This document shows, piece after piece, positions 5,492 to 7,778 of a DNA stretch of 7,778 nt. A program made the position numbers and the translations under genes. The stretch is from CAYGAG01 sp964347765. GTDB lineage: Archaea; Thermoproteota; Bathyarchaeia; Bathyarchaeales; Bathycorpusculaceae. The stretch covers positions 1 through 7,778 of the forward strand of contig CAYGAG010000071.1 in the NCBI GenBank assembly GCA_964347765.1, in the 5' to 3' direction. Under the pieces are notes generated by a model. The model saw nothing but the letters and a program-made list of their open reading frames with translations. It was not told where the DNA came from and did not search any database. How positions within the stretch are numbered: the first letter of the stretch is position 1; each line of letters opens with the position of its first letter.

Positions 5492-7689
5492 CTAGTAGAT
5501 CTGGGATTTTCTTCTGTAAACCACGACTACTAGTAGTGCTGCAATCATGAAGAATGGTAGGATAAGGAGTGATGAGAACTCCGGAACTATATCAATCTCA
5601 CGGATTGAGTGTGGATAGGAGAAGTAGATCCATCTGTGAGTTCCATTGTCGTACAGGGTGTAATTGTGGTAGAGGAGTGGTGTTGTTCCATTGTCGATAA
5701 TTACTTCTATGTTGGTTATATCCATCAGCGCATGTGGAGTCGCCACTCTGCAGAATCCCGTTGTCTGATTCAAAGTCATATTGGCGACAAACATCTTGAT
5801 GGTGTTGTTATCACTGAAATATCTGAAGTCTTCAATTGTAGAGTTAGAAACAACGTTCACTTTCTTCCCCAAAGATGTGTTGAAACTGGAAAACTCGCCC
5901 ATCAAAGGATGATTGTCTGTATTGTTAACGTCAATCAGGTATGGAGTATCGCCTATCCCATCACTACCAATTTCATTCTGGTAAGGACCACTGTAGAAGT
6001 CCGTCCCATCGTAGTCGCTCCAATAGTTTCCCCCAGAAGGATAGCCATCATCCCAGATATTGGCGTAGCTGGTGTAGCCACCGCTGGAAACCTGCTTGGC
6101 GTTGTCTATGAGGCTGTTATGAAAGAACGTGTTGTTAGAAGAATACAGGAGAGCGACGCCAAAGTCGCTGGCTGTTATGCGGTTTCCAGAAACGGTGTTG
6201 TAAGAAGAATACTCGAGAAGAGCGCCAAACATGTCGTTTGCTGTTATGTTGTTCCCAAATATCCTGTTGTCATAGGACGAACCGAGCCTGACGCCCTCAT
6301 CGTTGTTTGCCATAATGTTGCCAGATACCATGTTGTCATAGGCATCCACGAGGTAGATGCCTGCATAGTGATTTGCTGTTATGTTGTTCCCTGAAACAGT
6401 GTTGCTACGGGAATGATCGATATAGACGCCCTCACGATCGTTTGCTGTTATGTTGTTCCCNNNNNNNNNNNNNNNNNNNNNNNNNNNNNNNNNNNNNNNN
6501 NNNNNNNNNNNNNNNNNNNNNNNNNNNNNNNNNNNNNNNNNNNNNNNNNNNNNNNNNNNNTACGGGAATGATCGATATAGACGCCCTCACGATCGTTTGC
6601 TGTTATGTTGTTCCCTGAAACAGTGTTGCTACGGGAATGATCGATATAGACGCCCTCACGATCGTTTGCTGTTATGTTGTTCCCCGATATGCTGTTGTAT
6701 AAAGAATGAGTGATATAGACGCCCTCAAAGTTGTTTGCCAGGTTGTTGTCTCTTATCGTTGTGTTTTGGGTGTAGGCGACTAATATTCCTTGCCAGTTGT
6801 TGATGAGGTTAAGATTTTCGACTCTAATGCCCGTGCAGTTTACTAGTGCCAGGTATCCAGCGTCAGATGGAGCAGCTTCATAAGACTTGTTAATCCAGTA
6901 GTAGACTGGCTTGCCGTCCACCGTATTCGAAACGTCAACGTGATTGACAAAATGTGAGAGAAGAAAGCCAGAAACGCCAAAGTTACCTCTGTTGTTTGCT
7001 ATCTTGTTCTCAGACATGGTGTTGTAGCCGGAAAGAGAGAGATAGACACCATGCCGGTTGTTTGTAATGGTATTTCCAGAGACGTTGTTGTAGTTTGATT
7101 CTATATCGATCCAGATGCCAAACAAGTCGTTTTCGTTTATTTTGTTTGCGGAAATACTGTTTCTTGAACTATTATGAAGCCAAACACCATGTGTATTGTT
7201 TGTTATGTCGTTTCCCAATATGCTGTTGTAGGAGGAACGATAGAGATAGATGCCAAACCTGTTGTTTGCGTGGGTGATGTTGTTCCGAGTTATGAGGCAC
7301 ATTGTAGAATGGTTGACCCATACGCCATAAGTGAAATTCGTTATCCGCAGGTCTTTGACAGTTACGTTTGTTCTACTTGTCAGGTCAAGTCCCGTATTGG
7401 ACCCGTTTCCTTGTAGAAGATGTCCCTCCCCACGGATGACTATGTTGTCTCTCTCCACAACAATCGAATCGTTGATGTGTTCCGTAAAAGTGTAGGTGAC
7501 GTTGTCGGTTGTGTCTATCGGGGTCGTAGGCGGGTCTATGCTTCCATCAGCCCTGATATAGATGGTTCCAGATGCTCTTTCAGGTTGCACGCTGAACGTC
7601 AATGCTATTGGAAAGACTGTCGACAACAAACACAGAATTGCGAAGGAAGAAAAGATATGATTCCTCATATCCATCGTCCTATTCATCAT
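5492..7689 (-). CDS. Secreted NosD/CASH-type right-handed beta-helix surface protein with PEF-like C-terminal anchor
   Basis: One gene interrupted by the 100-N gap; at least about 703 residues. Residues 1-40 are a signal peptide (hydrophobic 12-35, likely cut near RASG). Mature protein begins GTIYIRADGSIDPPTTPIDT, a recurrent start of archaeal surface beta-helix proteins. PbH1-type repeats of about 23 residues ('NxISGNxITNNxxGVYL') run from about 100 to 230. An insertion with VDVSNTVDGKPVYYWINKSY and LALVNCTGIRVENL follows, and more repeats run up to and past the gap. Next come the NosD-like end IWDDGYPSGGNYWSDYDGTD with SDGIGDTPY, a beta domain, and finally PEFSSLLILPFFMIAALLVV plus YRRK, a PEF-type signal for an archaeosortase or membrane anchor. 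Many NxT/NxS sites suggest glycosylation. GGAGTGAT stands just upstream of ATG 7689 (ATG 7686 also possible). Such helices usually bind or cleave polysaccharide, but no catalytic residues are identifiable. Confidence 0.9.
6386..6678 (-). repeat. Tandem array of identical 69-bp repeats (23-residue beta-helix coils)
   Basis: The two complete copies, 6386-6454 and 6610-6678, are identical in all 69 bases. Partial copies at 6455-6460 and 6561-6609 flank the run of Ns and are also identical to the unit. Each unit encodes 23 residues ending NNITANDREGVYIDHSR. The neighbouring coils (for example 6679-6747) are clearly related but diverged, so the perfect copies arose by recent duplication or are being homogenised. 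The real copy number is at least three and otherwise unknown. Confidence 0.92.
6461..6560. other. Assembly gap (100 N) inside the repeat array
   Basis: The flanks are the middle of the same 69-bp unit, so the missing length must be 14 + 69k bases (14, 83, 152 and so on). One hundred fits none of these and also shifts the reading frame, so it is a placeholder. Confidence 0.93.
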
Positions 7690-7731
7690 TGGATCACTCC
7701 ACTTTTAGATTTTGCGCCCGCTTTTGTCGAT

Positions 7732-7745
7732 AACCATCGATGGTT
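7732..7745. promoter_or_regulatory. Perfect 14-bp palindrome upstream of the beta-helix gene
   Basis: AACCATCGATGGTT is its own reverse complement. It lies 43-56 bases before ATG 7689. On the minus strand CTCATATCTC (7770-7761) could serve as a TATA box, which would put the transcription start inside the palindrome, a good place for a repressor site. The promoter is tentative; the palindrome is certain. Confidence 0.45.
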
Positions 7746-7778
7746 CGAGCTAGAAGTTGAGAGATATGAGCACGCATT

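Noticed and set aside
5609..6394. 261-codon plus-strand ORF
   Set aside because: It is antisense to the repeat-rich beta-helix gene; its length is a by-product of the repeated coil codons.
6386..6678. CRISPR array
   Set aside because: The 69-bp units abut directly with no unique spacers and are in frame inside a protein gene.
6373..6713. Plus-strand repetitive ORFs
   Set aside because: These are antisense readings of the 69-bp repeats and of the run of N.

Overview
The window reads as a metagenome-assembled contig from an uncultured archaeon, most probably of the Bathyarchaeia or a related Thermoproteota lineage. Several signs point that way. The elongator tRNA-Met has a bulge-helix-bulge intron at a non-canonical site and no encoded CCA. 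TATA-like boxes sit about 25 bases before likely transcript starts. Some starts have GGAG/GAGG-type ribosome binding sites. A secreted NosD-like beta-helix protein ends in an archaeal PEF-type surface-anchor signal, and DUF4332, DUF3795 and HTH_34-type genes are present. Lineage is inferred from recalled family resemblance, not from a search. Two runs of N (3889-3898 and 6461-6560) are scaffold joins; both have placeholder lengths that break a reading frame which is otherwise continuous.

Layout. 1-200: promoter and intron-containing tRNA-Met(CAU). 201-518: spacer with a (GC)4 tract, a T-arm-like tRNA fragment and the promoter of the next operon. 519-1455: overlapping two-gene operon, a six-helix membrane protein followed by a small winged-helix regulator. 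1494-1656: a decayed gene resembling DUF4177 proteins. 1657-1897: spacer. 1898-2320 (minus): a 140-residue basic protein with a coiled-coil start and a winged-helix-like end. 2321-2617: spacer with two (GC)n tracts and a short reverse ORF. 2618-3819: DUF3795 cysteine-rich protein and an Fpg/Nei-like protein lacking the catalytic proline, closely spaced in one direction. 3862-4910: a gene with a SAM-like helical domain followed by a DUF4332 helix-hairpin-helix domain; its true N-terminus lies across the 10-N gap. 4911-5491: non-coding or degraded spacer with a hairpin and a promoter-like cluster. 5492-7689 (minus): one gene for a large secreted beta-helix (NosD/CASH-type) surface protein, split by the 100-N gap. 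7690-7778: its upstream region, with a perfect 14-bp palindrome.

How it fits together. This is mostly chromosomal housekeeping and accessory sequence rather than one pathway. The membrane protein and winged-helix regulator form the only clear functional unit, probably autoregulated. The Fpg-like and DUF3795 genes may be co-transcribed. The beta-helix gene is an independent surface protein whose identical 69-bp tandem repeats evidently defeated assembly, so its true length is unknown. I found no CRISPR array, IS element, defence island or obviously new multi-gene system. The most notable items are the tRNA intron at 45/46, the collapsed repeat array, the Fpg-like protein with altered active-site positions, the DUF4177-like pseudogene, and a GCGCGCGCTA motif recurring in spacers.
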